From contig CAZJXD010000018.1 of the NCBI GenBank assembly GCA_964549945.1, positions 1 to 60,101 on the forward strand: a stretch of DNA of 60,101 nt. The letters run 5' to 3'. Made by a program: the position numbers and the translations under genes. How positions within the stretch are numbered: position 1 is the stretch's first letter; each line of letters begins with the position of its first letter. The notes below the pieces were generated by a model. It saw nothing but the letters and a program-made list of their open reading frames with translations. It made no database searches and had not been told where the DNA came from. This document shows, one piece after another, positions 18,141 to 26,454 of this stretch. This DNA comes from B25-G16 sp964549945 (GTDB lineage: Bacteria; Desulfobacterota; DSM-4660; Desulfatiglandales; B25-G16).

Positions 18141-18590
18141 ATGGCAAGAAAATACACTCTTAGACAAAATGAAATTGATGTTATCAGCGATGTTCAGATA
18201 GATGCCTCTATCATGAATGAAGTGTTAAAGGCATGCAGACAAACAGAAAATGAACTGTGTGTGGCCCTTTATGGAAGGGTTTCGTCGTCACATGTATGCG
18301 TTACATCCTGGAGGCAATGCTCAACAATAAGCGCATCGGGCAGTATGTTTTTGATGAATACAGATGAACTCTTGAGACTAAATGGCTCAATGACATCGCG
18401 GTTAGTGGGTGTGCTTCACTCCCATGGTAAGGAGACTTCCACACCAAGTCAGATGGATCAATACTTTATTGAGAGAATTCCTCTAATGTGGATCATTCTC
18501 GGCCAAATTCTAAAACGTGATGGTCCCGACATTAGCGCTTTCGCGGGAGGAAGGATAATTCCCCGTCAGATAACGGTTTTAATCAAATAA
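18141..18590 (+). CDS. JAMM/MPN+ (JAB-family) metallopeptidase (cassette gene 4)
   Basis: 149 residues. The complete JAMM zinc motif is visible: H93-S-H95, seven residues, S103-x-x-D106 (HSHGKETSTPSQMD), with a candidate catalytic glutamate at E36 or E38 in ENELCVALYGR. JAMM enzymes cut isopeptide or peptide bonds, often removing ubiquitin-like proteins; bacterial ones occur in ubiquitin-like conjugation, sulfur transfer, phage tail assembly and anti-phage systems. No E1, E2 or obvious ubiquitin-like gene is nearby. The ATG is four bases after gene 3, so it is last in the cassette. Substrate unknown; family assignment from motif. Confidence 0.75.
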   Translation: MARKYTLRQNEIDVISDVQIDASIMNEVLKACRQTENELCVALYGRVSSSHVCVTSWRQCSTISASGSMFLMNTDELLRLNGSMTSRLVGVLHSHGKETSTPSQMDQYFIERIPLMWIILGQILKRDGPDISAFAGGRIIPRQITVLIK

Positions 18591-18709
18591 AAACTAATAA
18601 GTATTATTTTAAACCAGATTTTGCAGTTAAATATAGATTTCCCATTTTCCCTTGTATTTCAAGCAAATTGGGCATTGCCTTTATTCTCAAGTAGGTATGA
18701 TGTAGTTTT

Positions 18710-19070
18710 TCAGCGCCTCAGTCTATCTCCTTTATTGAGGTAGACGATCAGGTTGTGGAATACCAGGGCAATCATGGTGAGCATCGCCTCAGTAGCCCAA
18801 AAGTTATGTACATTAAAGGGCTCAAAGGAATAGCCCTCCTTCAGATCCTTGACCACGTTCTCATCGTTGGCACGGGGTCGGTAGTGTCTCCATATCTCCT
18901 ATGGCGTTGCCTCTGAGTCATTGGTGATCGTGACACTGAATCGGTATTGACTCCAGTCTTCCAAGTCTTTAAAGAGGCTCGGTTGCTTGCCCAAGGCCTT
19001 GGGGCGACGGGAGATTGATTGCCGCACCACCACATATCTCCTTACCTTTGGGCAATGACTTCTACTCTCG
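18710..19070 (-). pseudogene. IS1380-type transposase, C-terminal remnant with in-frame stop
   Basis: Read on the minus strand, RRYVVVRQSISRRPKALGK, LFKDLEDWSQYRFSVTITND, a TAG stop (near 18900), EIWRHYRPRANDENVVKDLK and LTMIALVFHNLIVYLNKGDR line up with the C-terminal half of IS1380 transposases (conserved Y-R-x-R-A-x-x-E-N block), ending in TGA at 18710-18712. The N-terminal half is missing and the frame is broken by the stop, so it is dead. It closes the downstream side of the four-gene cassette, as the IS1-like remnant does upstream. Confidence 0.7.
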
Positions 19071-19141
19071 GGACAGCACACCTTCTTGCCGGGACTCGGA
19101 TTGTCCGATGCTTTGCCAATGCTAAGGCGACAATCCCACAT

Positions 19142-19285
19142 CCCTGATTGCCCAAAACCATAGTGGGCTCCGGGCTTCGAGTGTGGCAATCTAATCTTTT
19201 AAAGGCATCCCCCTCAGGACGTTCCTTCTTTCCGCCGGAATTGGGAAGCGCCGTCCGGCTGCCAGAAGTTAATTCCGTCAATCCC
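19142..19285. repeat. 145-bp direct repeat, copy 1
   Basis: Starts CCCTGATTGCCCAAAA and ends GCCAGAAGTTAATTCCGTCA-ATCCC. Copy 2 lies at 21964-22108 in the same orientation, with the last 40 bases nearly identical and scattered differences elsewhere. The pair flanks a nitroreductase and a radical SAM gene. Copy 1 is close to the IS1380 remnant and may be part of that element's non-coding end. Confidence 0.8.
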
Positions 19286-19432
19286 CGGCTGCCCCACGTA
19301 AAGTTAGGGAATTTCTGCACGAACCCCCAATTCAAACCAGGACCCTTGATGAGTTGGAAACATTCCTTTTTCCTCTTATTCAAGGTGTGGCCCTGAATCT
19401 TCTTAGTCGAGGTGCGACCCACAATCACCAGA

Positions 19433-20131
19433 TTATCTAGACTTGCGGAGCATCTTTACGAATTCCCTTATTTCCTCTTGGCTTCGGTATTTTTCATGCT
19501 GAAAGCCGTCAATGTGAATCATATCCTTGAGGTTACGCGGGGACCGGGGACCCGGGTCATAGGCAGGATATCCAACCGCCATCATATCATAGATCATCAT
19601 ATGGGCAGGGATTGCAAGAAGTTGTCTGAGTTCCTTTTCAATAGTCTCATCGGCCATGCCTGATACCCACCGGGATCCAAGACCTAGAGTCCGGGCAGCG
19701 AGATGCATGCAAAGAAAAGCACCGGCCAGGCTGGAAACAAGTACTTCTTCCCCTTTGGTCTCCTGAACCCTCAGCGGGAAGGCGATATTGGTTCGTTCAT
19801 CGCCAAGGAGAATGATAAAGGCCGGGGCATCCTTGAATTTGGGTTCCGGTACAGGGAGAGCCATATTGGGTCTTCTTAGATCCGGATCAAAGTCCTGCTC
19901 CCTTTTAAAGGTAAGCTCCGCGGCCTTCATGTAGAGGTTGACGATCTTTGCCTTGAGCTCAGGGCTCTGGATGACGATAAATTCCCAGGGCTGCCCATCC
20001 CCTCCGGACGGAGACCAGCGGGCTGCCTCGATAATTTTCTCTATAGAACCCTCTGGAAGGGGGGTAGGTTTGAATGCACGAATGCTCCTTCTTGCCTTCA
20101 GTAAATCGATCAATTCCTGGTAGGTAACCAT
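19433..20131 (-). CDS. Nitroreductase-family flavoprotein
   Basis: 232 residues, full-length nitroreductase fold. KARRSIRAFKPTPLP (about 13-27) holds the FMN phosphate-binding arginines; AARWSPSGGDGQPWEFIVIQ follows; LHLAARTLGLGSRWVSGM (about 147-164) and the ending AVGYPAYDPGPRSPRNL are typical. Family members reduce nitro groups, quinones, enones or flavin-linked substrates with NAD(P)H. It is divergent from the radical SAM gene at 20497, the 365-bp gap between them holding no recognised feature. The two genes together are bracketed by the 145-bp direct repeats. Substrate unknown. Confidence 0.88.
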   Translation of the reverse strand: MVTYQELIDLLKARRSIRAFKPTPLPEGSIEKIIEAARWSPSGGDGQPWEFIVIQSPELKAKIVNLYMKAAELTFKREQDFDPDLRRPNMALPVPEPKFKDAPAFIILLGDERTNIAFPLRVQETKGEEVLVSSLAGAFLCMHLAARTLGLGSRWVSGMADETIEKELRQLLAIPAHMMIYDMMAVGYPAYDPGPRSPRNLKDMIHIDGFQHEKYRSQEEIREFVKMLRKSR

Positions 20132-20496
20132 TTTTTACTCCTTTCTTAATCTTGCCTGCCCTGGCAGAGAAAAGCACGGATTTATGAGCCTGAGTTTTTT
20201 CCCTTCTCGTCTACCATACCAAAAGCAGGTGCCAAAGCACAAGAGGGCAGTTGTTCAGGAGGAAGTTCTTTATTAATGAAAAACGGAAGCGAGAGATGTA
20301 TTTGTCTTTTCTCGCTCCTCAGCATGGGGTACATGATATAATATAACTTGAGTGGTGATCTGCTCCCTTGACCAACTCTCCCCATGGCGGAATGGGTAGG
20401 AGCAAAGCAGTCTCCATTCAAAAGGCATAGGGGTGAGCCGACAGCAGATCGAGGGGCGCCGCTCCGATATTCAGAAAGGGTTCCGGAGAGTTCCAG

Positions 20497-21939
20497 ATGG
20501 TTTCCTCAAAAGAAGAATATGTCGAAATGAATAAGATGGAGTACGGTCAAAGGTATCCCTTACTAAACTGGGTGTCAGCAGAAGAGGCAGAGAAGTTAAC
20601 GAGGACGAGAGAAAAGCTCATCAGGTCATTGTCGGCGGCAGCACAGTTTGGTTTTCTCAACACGAAACTCTTTACACGGGGCCTGTCGCCTGGGTGTCAG
20701 CTGTGCGGCAGAGGGAAATGGTCCTGCCTTTTCATCAATAGCATCTGCAACGCCCACTGCTTCTACTGCCCCACAGCGCAGCTCTCCTGGAGTGAACCCG
20801 CAACGAACACGATTCGATTCCCAAGCCCTGATGATTACCTGGACTACATTGAGAAGTTCAAGTTCACAGGGGTGAGCATCAGTGGCGGGGAACCTTTTTT
20901 AACGTTCGACCGGGCAATACGCCTCGTATCCGCGATAAAAAGGAGATTCGGGAACGGGGTTTATCTGTGGTTGTATACAAATGGGATAATGGTGACTCGG
21001 GACAAACTCAAGGCATTGACAGACGCCGGCCTTGATGAGATCCGCTTCAATATTAGCGCCGATCACTATGAGTTGGACAAGGTCAAGCTGGCGGTTGACC
21101 TAGTCGAGACCGTCACCGTCGAAGTACCTGCCATCCTCGAAGATTACGAGTTGTTGAAGTCTACCATGAGGAGACTTGAAGAAATCGGGGTTAAGTACCT
21201 GAACCTTCATCAACTCCGGTGCACGCCATATAATTGCGATAATCTCATCAGCAGAGGGTACACCTTTTTGCATGGGCCAAAGGTCACTGTCATGGAATCG
21301 GAGCTGACCGCCCTGCGATTACTCCAGCATGCAAGCGAGCACAACATCAGATTGGCTGTCAACTACTGCTCCTTTGCTTATCAAAACAGGTTTGAGACCG
21401 CTGCATATCGGAAGCGATTTGCGCCCTTCGTATGCAAGCCCTTTGAAGACATCACTGAAACCGGCACGATTCGAAGGATGACCATCAAAGGACAGCCAGA
21501 GCACCTGGATCATGTGGTGAAACTACTGGCTGAAAGCAACTGTAACCCCAATTCGTGGCGTTTTGAAAGAGAGAAGAATCGGCTCACTCTCGCGCAATCC
21601 CTTTGGAAGTATATAGATATCGATAGGTTTTCCCTATTCTTGAGCTATTATATTGCCAGGTTAGCCTCCGCGCTCTGCTACAAGTATCCCTTTGAGAAAG
21701 TCCGTCTCAACCGAAGGAAGACACTGTGGGTAGAAAAAAAGACTTTAATCGACGAGCGAGAAATAGTGGCGAATAAAGCGGGACTCCTGCAATACCTGGC
21801 GGATTGCTCTGTCTACAAGGACGCTTCCGGGAATAGTCCCGGTCGCCATAGTCCCGAGAGCCAGTTCACGTTCTCCACAGACTTTGAGGATATCCGCGAA
21901 CTCGAGCGCATCAAACCCGAGTTGCAGGATTACTATTGA
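20497..21939 (+). CDS. Radical SAM protein with extra N-terminal cysteines
   Basis: 480 residues. The radical SAM cluster is C84-x3-C88-x2-C91 in ICNAHCFYC, followed by the SAM-binding SISGGEP. Three more cysteines just before it (C67, C70, C77 in SPGCQLCGRGKWSC) could help bind a second cluster or a metal. The barrel continues with LWLYTNG and RFNISADHYEL; the last 150 residues are unassigned. No ribosome site is clear; ATG 20497 or 20527 may start it. It lies within the 145-bp direct repeats, divergent from a nitroreductase. Substrate unknown; possibly modification of a small molecule or peptide, though no precursor-like gene is seen. Confidence 0.85.
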   Translation: MVSSKEEYVEMNKMEYGQRYPLLNWVSAEEAEKLTRTREKLIRSLSAAAQFGFLNTKLFTRGLSPGCQLCGRGKWSCLFINSICNAHCFYCPTAQLSWSEPATNTIRFPSPDDYLDYIEKFKFTGVSISGGEPFLTFDRAIRLVSAIKRRFGNGVYLWLYTNGIMVTRDKLKALTDAGLDEIRFNISADHYELDKVKLAVDLVETVTVEVPAILEDYELLKSTMRRLEEIGVKYLNLHQLRCTPYNCDNLISRGYTFLHGPKVTVMESELTALRLLQHASEHNIRLAVNYCSFAYQNRFETAAYRKRFAPFVCKPFEDITETGTIRRMTIKGQPEHLDHVVKLLAESNCNPNSWRFEREKNRLTLAQSLWKYIDIDRFSLFLSYYIARLASALCYKYPFEKVRLNRRKTLWVEKKTLIDEREIVANKAGLLQYLADCSVYKDASGNSPGRHSPESQFTFSTDFEDIRELERIKPELQDYY

Positions 21940-21963
21940 TCTCACTAAATCTCTAATCCCAAC

Positions 21964-22108
21964 CCCTGATTGCCCAAAAACATAGCAGGATCCGGGCTTT
22001 GAGCGTGGCAATTTCGTTTTCTAAGGGCATGCCCCCTCAGGACGTCCCTTCTTTTCGTCGGAGTTGGGAAGCGCCGTCCGGCTGCCAGAAGTTAATTCCG
22101 TCAATCCC
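21964..22108. repeat. 145-bp direct repeat, copy 2
   Basis: Same orientation as copy 1 at 19142-19285. It begins 24 bases after the stop of the radical SAM gene. The following 200 bases (22109-22316) show nothing recognisable. Confidence 0.8.
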
Positions 22109-22316
22109 TGTCTAGTGGGAGAAGAATATAAACCAATCATTATCCGTGACGCCGACAAAGCCCTTCATTTAATCTTCATCGGAACGCTTACTGGCTTAAC
22201 AAGAGTCAAACGGAGGCGTTATCGGTTCCCAAAACTTATTTACTTATGCCCCATTTATTTTACTACCCTACACCACGAGTTTATTGAATACATTTCTTAG
22301 TTATTTAGCAGCATAC

Positions 22317-23627
22317 TTATTTAAGAACTGGCCCGCCTCCTCGGGACTGGCTATAGATCATCTCCAACTCCTGGCAGGCCATATCAAAGGTATAGCGACA
22401 GATGAAGTTGGTAAAAGCCTTCTTGGACAACACCCAGCCCACATCCATGGCGATTCCAACCGATGAGGACTTCTTTACCCCTCGATAGACCATTAAAGGC
22501 CATTTCATCCAGCGATACATATCCAAGGTTTTTTTCGCGAAGATTCGCACCTGCTTGGGCAACCAAATATCGGTGAAGGATTTCACGCGGTACAGTGATT
22601 GTATCTGTATCCTGTGAAATCTTTTCACCACTGGTATTTTTTCGGTCTTGCACACGGATTTGATCCAAATTTGGCTTCGTGTCAGAAGCGGCCCAAGGGC
22701 AGCCTCTTCCAGAGGGCACTCCGCGTCAGGGAAATATTTTCTGGCAATGACTTCCGCTGCGTGCCCTACTGCCTTTTTCCAGTCCTCCAGCCCCGGGCTG
22801 GAGATAAGCATGGATGGAAAACCCACTAAGCGATTGCGGATCTCCAGGATCTGGGTATCGGTGACATGGGGCTCTGAAGGTTCCAGCGAGTCAAGATCTT
22901 CCAGGGCCTTTCCCAATTCACCTACCTCGGACGGAACGGGTTCCTCTTCCCCTTCCTCGTTATATGCCTGAACGGCCAGCCTTCCCACAAAGAGATAGAC
23001 ATCTACCAGCAGGCATCGGGTAAGGGTCAGCATAGTTAAACGATTGGAAAGGTAGGCCAGCCAGGAAAAAGGATCGGGTAAGAGTACCAGGCGCAACTGA
23101 AAGATTCTCGTGACGAGCTTCCGGTAGCGACTTACACATCGTACAATCCAGTACTGACTCACCCGGTCGTACCATTCATAGGAGTGCCGAATGTGGCGAA
23201 TGCGAACTCCCCGCAATCTCTGAAATCCAGGCCGCCGCAAAATGAGTTCCAGCCGATCGACAAAATCATGAGCTGATTTGAGGAAACGCCCGATGGTGAT
23301 ACGCAATTCAGGCTTTTCCAATCCGGGATAATAGCAGGTGGCAATGGAATGCACATAAAAAGAGATATCTGCCAATTCCTTCAGTTCGGGAGAGGCAGCA
23401 TGCCATACCCTCTGACAGCGTTCCCGCACTACCTTAAGTGCCTGCTCCTTGCGCTCACCGGCTGCTTCTGCCTCCTTATTCAGGCCTTTCAGCTCGTCAC
23501 TGAGGGAGCGCTTCCAGTGTAAGATTCCCCGCAGCCTCCAAACGACTAGAATACTGGCTGCCGTCAGCAACATCACTCCAAACGCCAACACGCCCCGTAG
23601 AATATTCCAGGTCAACCACCAGTCCAT
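22317..23627 (-). CDS. Membrane protein of unknown function
   Basis: 436 residues, not recognised. An N-terminal transmembrane helix (about 5-31, ILRGVLAFGVMLLTAASILVV) is followed by a charged coiled-coil stretch (about 36-70), a helical region with many aromatic and arginine residues, and one or two further hydrophobic segments (about 195-245). An acidic linker (EEGEEEPVPSE, about 246-256) leads to a C-terminal helical domain ending KKAFTNFICRYTFDMACQELEMIY. It is a single gene between repeat-rich stretches. Coding character is good because the frame is long, open and has an amphipathic pattern. It could be a membrane scaffold or partner of a GTPase, but nothing here shows that. Confidence 0.65.
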   Translation of the reverse strand: MDWWLTWNILRGVLAFGVMLLTAASILVVWRLRGILHWKRSLSDELKGLNKEAEAAGERKEQALKVVRERCQRVWHAASPELKELADISFYVHSIATCYYPGLEKPELRITIGRFLKSAHDFVDRLELILRRPGFQRLRGVRIRHIRHSYEWYDRVSQYWIVRCVSRYRKLVTRIFQLRLVLLPDPFSWLAYLSNRLTMLTLTRCLLVDVYLFVGRLAVQAYNEEGEEEPVPSEVGELGKALEDLDSLEPSEPHVTDTQILEIRNRLVGFPSMLISSPGLEDWKKAVGHAAEVIARKYFPDAECPLEEAALGPLLTRSQIWIKSVCKTEKIPVVKRFHRIQIQSLYRVKSFTDIWLPKQVRIFAKKTLDMYRWMKWPLMVYRGVKKSSSVGIAMDVGWVLSKKAFTNFICRYTFDMACQELEMIYSQSRGGGPVLK

Positions 23628-24257
23628 ATTTCACAATCCTCGCTGATGATGGTCTCCATTGTCGAAAAAGGTGGTTTGGGAACCAACCTTAGAGAAATGC
23701 TACTACCATCATGGATATTCAATTAACAGAGTTAGTTATTACCTTAATCTGGGTTGGACACTACCTACCACACCCTATTACCTTTGGGCACATAGCTCCC
23801 TTTGAAATTCCATTCTTATCTTCTGCAGGTTTGGGGTGGGGGAAGATAGATATTCATCGTTGTAGAGTGCCACAAGATCAAAAAAGCTAAAAATTTTTAC
23901 TGCCTGGAATATACTGAATTCAAAGGGGAATGGGCAATCTTAATCCTAGGTAAGCAGTAAATATATAGTGAACACACCGTTACCGATGCTTCGATATGAT
24001 GATTTTTTATGGAATGAGGAGGTGTGCAGATCACATAGGGGTGAAAAATTCGCAATTCAAGGATCAAGCCTGAATTCAAAAGTGTGAATGGCAAAACGCA
24101 CAACCTGACCGCCATCATAACTCTCTTGGTTATTTATCAGCGCTCCATCTTTGCTTGTTTTAATGGAGAACCGTGTAATAACGTATAAACTTATGTACCC
24201 CCATTATATACACGATTGAGGGCTTGCCCGCCGTGTTTGTGGAGGAGCGTATGCTCT
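23628..24257. other. AT-rich intergenic stretch
   Basis: About 630 bases without a convincing gene. A weak 7-nt periodicity is visible near 24045-24090 (attcgca, attcaag, gatcaag, cctgaat). A 73-residue frame on the minus strand (23897-24118) has no ribosome site or motif. Confidence 0.4.
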
Positions 24258-24301
24258 CCCCTCTTGTTCTTTCAGTGCCTTGAGGCTTTGAGTTACTCAA
24301 C
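24258..24301. repeat. 44-bp direct repeat, copy 1
   Basis: Begins CCCCTCTTGTTCTTTCAGTG. Copy 2 is at 25247-25290, about 40 of 44 bases identical. The pair flanks the four-helix-bundle gene and the AbrB-like gene. Confidence 0.7.
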
Positions 24302-24409
24302 TTGGCCTGCCCAGTTAAATTGTCATTGATTTTATTTCACCGGGGTCAAAAACGTCCCGGACTTCACTAATACAAAGTTATTTACTTATTTCAGCCCATG
24401 CCCGTCAGG

Positions 24410-24444
24410 GAATGATGAAAGATGAATGCGGAATGATGAATCAT
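24410..24444. repeat. Heptamer array, left border of the S23 gene
   Basis: Units gaatgat, gaaagat, gaatgcg, gaatgat, gaatcat. It overlaps the stop codon of the four-helix-bundle gene (24441-24443). GAATGCGGAATGATGAAT (24424-24441) recurs perfectly inverted at 24808-24825. Confidence 0.8.
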
Positions 24445-24809
24445 TTCTTTTTCGACCGCTGCTTTACAGTTTTTGCGCTCGAAACCAGGATGGAAATGAG
24501 TTCGTCTGCCTCTTTCAGCAGCTCTGCCATATGCTCTGCCTTCACTATGCCGGAATCAACAAGCAATTCCAACCAGTAAACCGTCTCTTCAAGCTCCTGT
24601 AAACCACCTTCTATTTTACTGACCAGCTCGGCATCTGAACGGCTGCGTTTACCTTCCCGCACATGTGCGCCGACCGATGTTCCCGAGCGCAAAACCTGTT
24701 TACCGATCACCTGCGCTTCTATTGATTTGGGCAACGCCGTATAAAGCCGAATAATCCTCAGCGCGAAAGCCTTCGTCCTTTCCAAAATGTCTTTATATTT
24801 ATTCATCAT
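24441..24809 (-). CDS. Four-helix-bundle protein (S23 / 23S rRNA intervening-sequence type)
   Basis: 122 residues matching the S23/IVS four-helix-bundle family: KAFALRIIRLYTALPKS, then GKQVLRSGTSVGAHVREGKR (the conserved R-S-x-x-S-x-x-x-N/H-x-x-E-G core), and GGLQELEETVYWLELLVDSG. These proteins form pentamers of four-helix bundles; their role is not established, and they were first found in insertions within 23S rRNA. Here the gene is not in an rRNA. Its start and stop codons each lie inside inverted heptamer arrays that share a perfect 18-bp inverted repeat, so the whole unit looks like a small movable cassette. Confidence 0.88.
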   Translation of the reverse strand: MMNKYKDILERTKAFALRIIRLYTALPKSIEAQVIGKQVLRSGTSVGAHVREGKRSRSDAELVSKIEGGLQELEETVYWLELLVDSGIVKAEHMAELLKEADELISILVSSAKTVKQRSKKK

Positions 24810-24828
24810 TCATCATTCCGCATTCACA
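24801..24828. repeat. Heptamer array, right border of the S23 gene
   Basis: Units attcatc, attcatc, attccgc, attcaca. It contains the start codon (complement of cat, 24807-24809) and is the inverted partner of the array at 24410-24444. Confidence 0.8.
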
Positions 24829-24846
24829 ATTGTTCTCTACCCCTCT

Positions 24847-25170
24847 TTATTTTTTTCTTAGGATGATGCTATCCTTCCTTTTTGACACGGTAAACCGGTC
24901 TCCTTCTCTGAAGCCAAGGGTGTCTGCGAGCATGGCCTTGCTGAGGGTAATGGTTCCTCTCTTGCCGATACGGAGCATTCTTCCTTTATCCGTTCTTTTT
25001 TTAGCCTCTTTCTCGGTGAGGATATCCTTGATCTTCCCGGCCTCGACTAAGGCATCGTAGTACATCTTCTTCAGAGTCGCCTTGCTCTGGACGCCCAGCT
25101 TCTCCATCATTTCCTTATCGGGCACGTTTCTCTTCACCATCTCAACCAGCTTTTTGTATTCTTCTTTCAT
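24847..25170 (-). CDS. AbrB/MazE-like DNA-binding protein
   Basis: 107 residues. The N-terminal 50 look like a small helix-turn-helix (VPDKEMMEKLGVQSKATLKK). The C-terminal half, GRMLRIGKRGTITLSKAML-ADTLGF followed by EGDRFTVSKRKDSIILRK, is the swapped-hairpin AbrB/SpoVT fold found in transcription factors and antitoxins. No toxin gene is beside it, so a free-standing regulator is more likely. The minus-strand leader has AGGAGCTAGG close to the ATG. It lies 37 bases upstream of the S23 gene and within the 44-bp direct repeats. Confidence 0.72.
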   Translation of the reverse strand: MKEEYKKLVEMVKRNVPDKEMMEKLGVQSKATLKKMYYDALVEAGKIKDILTEKEAKKRTDKGRMLRIGKRGTITLSKAMLADTLGFREGDRFTVSKRKDSIILRKK

Positions 25171-25246
25171 AACCTAGCTCCTTTCTATAAAGGTTACAAA
25201 CGCATGGATAGCACCTCAACTACTATACAATGGGGATACCGGTGAC

Positions 25247-25290
25247 CCCCTCTTGTTCTTTCAGTGCCTTGAGGTCTTGAGGTATTCAAC
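25247..25290. repeat. 44-bp direct repeat, copy 2
   Basis: Partner of 24258-24301, same orientation. Some similarity continues for about 40 bases beyond (cccggaattcaca... against cccggacttcact...). The gap to 25428 otherwise holds only C- and T-rich low-complexity sequence. Confidence 0.7.
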
Positions 25291-25428
25291 AAAATTAACA
25301 AGCTCCCGGAATTCACATAACTTACTTTTTTACCCCCCCCCGACAGGGGAAAGGAAATCCATGATTCAGGGCTTGACCTAAAATTCCGAAATTTGAGAGA
25401 GGGTTTTCACCTCTTTTTTTTCAATCTT

Positions 25429-26091
25429 CTACTCATACCACCTGATATAATCTTCCGACTTCAGCTTTATACTGCGGTAGGCGTTTAATGGTGCCTCCTC
25501 GTCTGCATAACCCAGCGAGATGCAGATTATTAATTTTTTACTCTCCGGCACGCCTAGGAACCTTTTTATCTCCGGCGCGTAGTTGGTCACCGATGCCTGC
25601 AGGCAGCTAGCCACGCCAAGGGAGTGTGCCGCAAGGATAAAACTTTGGGCGAACAGTCCCATGTCAAAAATCGACCACTGTCCTAGCAACCCGTCAATAA
25701 AGAGGAAGACGGCACATGGCGAGCCGTAAAATTCAAAATTCATAAGTCGCAGTTTCTCTCTCCCCTTCTCATCTCCCCTTTCGATACCCAGCGTGGCGAG
25801 TCGTCGGGCACCATGCTCGCGGGTGCGCGCCTCGTGTTCCGGCGGCCAGCCAGTTGGCATGGGCAGGTCAGGATTGGTCGGCGCCTTTGCTTTGGCAAGC
25901 GCGAAGATAACTCTGCTCAATTCGTCCTTCTTTTTCCCACACACCACAGCCACCTCCCAGGGCTGGGTATTGGTATAGGAGGGGGTGTTGCTCGCCGCTT
26001 GCAGTATCTTTTCCATCACATCCCTGGGAATAGGGTCGGGCTTGAAGCCGCGAATACTATGCCTCGTTTCGATACCTTCCAGAATTTCCAT
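25429..26091 (-). CDS. Nitroreductase-family flavoprotein (operon with DsrE-like gene)
   Basis: 220 residues from ATG 26091, which has GGAGG 8 nt upstream; a TTG one codon earlier is less likely. Nitroreductase fold: ETRHSIRGFKPDPIPRDV (FMN-binding), NTPSYTNTQPWEVAVV, LAAHSLGVASCLQASVTN and the ending ISLGYADEEAPLNAYRS. The insertion KAPTNPDLPMPTGWPPEHEAR (about 70-90) is typical of the subgroup near NfnB/NfrA-like proteins. The DsrE-like gene lies upstream with a gap of about 24 bases, so they are probably co-transcribed. Likely FMN-dependent reduction of an unknown substrate. Confidence 0.88.
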   Translation of the reverse strand: MEILEGIETRHSIRGFKPDPIPRDVMEKILQAASNTPSYTNTQPWEVAVVCGKKKDELSRVIFALAKAKAPTNPDLPMPTGWPPEHEARTREHGARRLATLGIERGDEKGREKLRLMNFEFYGSPCAVFLFIDGLLGQWSIFDMGLFAQSFILAAHSLGVASCLQASVTNYAPEIKRFLGVPESKKLIICISLGYADEEAPLNAYRSIKLKSEDYIRWYE

Positions 26092-26115
26092 CAATAATAC
26101 CTCCAGTGAAATGTT

Positions 26116-26454
26116 TTAAAAGGTCAGCGATACCCAGCCTTCTTTCAGAAGGTCGGATATAACCGACCCTACATATAGCACCTTGACGCCGGTTGCTTCC
26201 AGTTTCTCGGTAATGCCCATTCGGTCAGCACACCATTTACATGCCAACACCTCAACGCCTTCCCCAAGCAGGTCCTTTACCCTCCCCTGCACTTCCATAT
26301 CGTTGGCCGCCACCTTCTGCGAAGGACCAAATAAGATAACCTTTACTTCGTCCATCCAGCGCTTTTTCGTCGCATTAAGCGGATATACCAGCCCAACCTC
26401 CAGAGCCACCTCCCTGTCCCCGCTGCTCAGTATGACAAAGACCTTGTCTGCCAT
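26116..26454 (-). CDS. DsrE-family small sulfur-relay-like protein
   Basis: 112 residues with a DsrE/YchN fold: KVFVILSSGDREVALEVGLVY, DEVKVILFGPSQKVAAND, and VEVLACKWCADRMGI with two cysteines (about C77 and C80) in the position of the sulfur-carrying residue of the family. DsrE-like proteins form small oligomers and move sulfur or act in unknown redox tasks. It is first in a two-gene operon with the nitroreductase. The 295 bases upstream (26455-26749) contain no gene, only AT-rich sequence that should hold its promoter. Confidence 0.8.
   Translation of the reverse strand: MADKVFVILSSGDREVALEVGLVYPLNATKKRWMDEVKVILFGPSQKVAANDMEVQGRVKDLLGEGVEVLACKWCADRMGITEKLEATGVKVLYVGSVISDLLKEGWVSLTF

Noticed and set aside
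20182..20421. 79-codon minus-strand frame upstream of the radical SAM gene
   Set aside because: Composition and lack of start signal do not support coding; probably leader or promoter DNA.
23897..24118. 73-codon minus-strand frame in the AT-rich gap
   Set aside because: No ribosome site, no motif; the region shows repeat-like periodicity.
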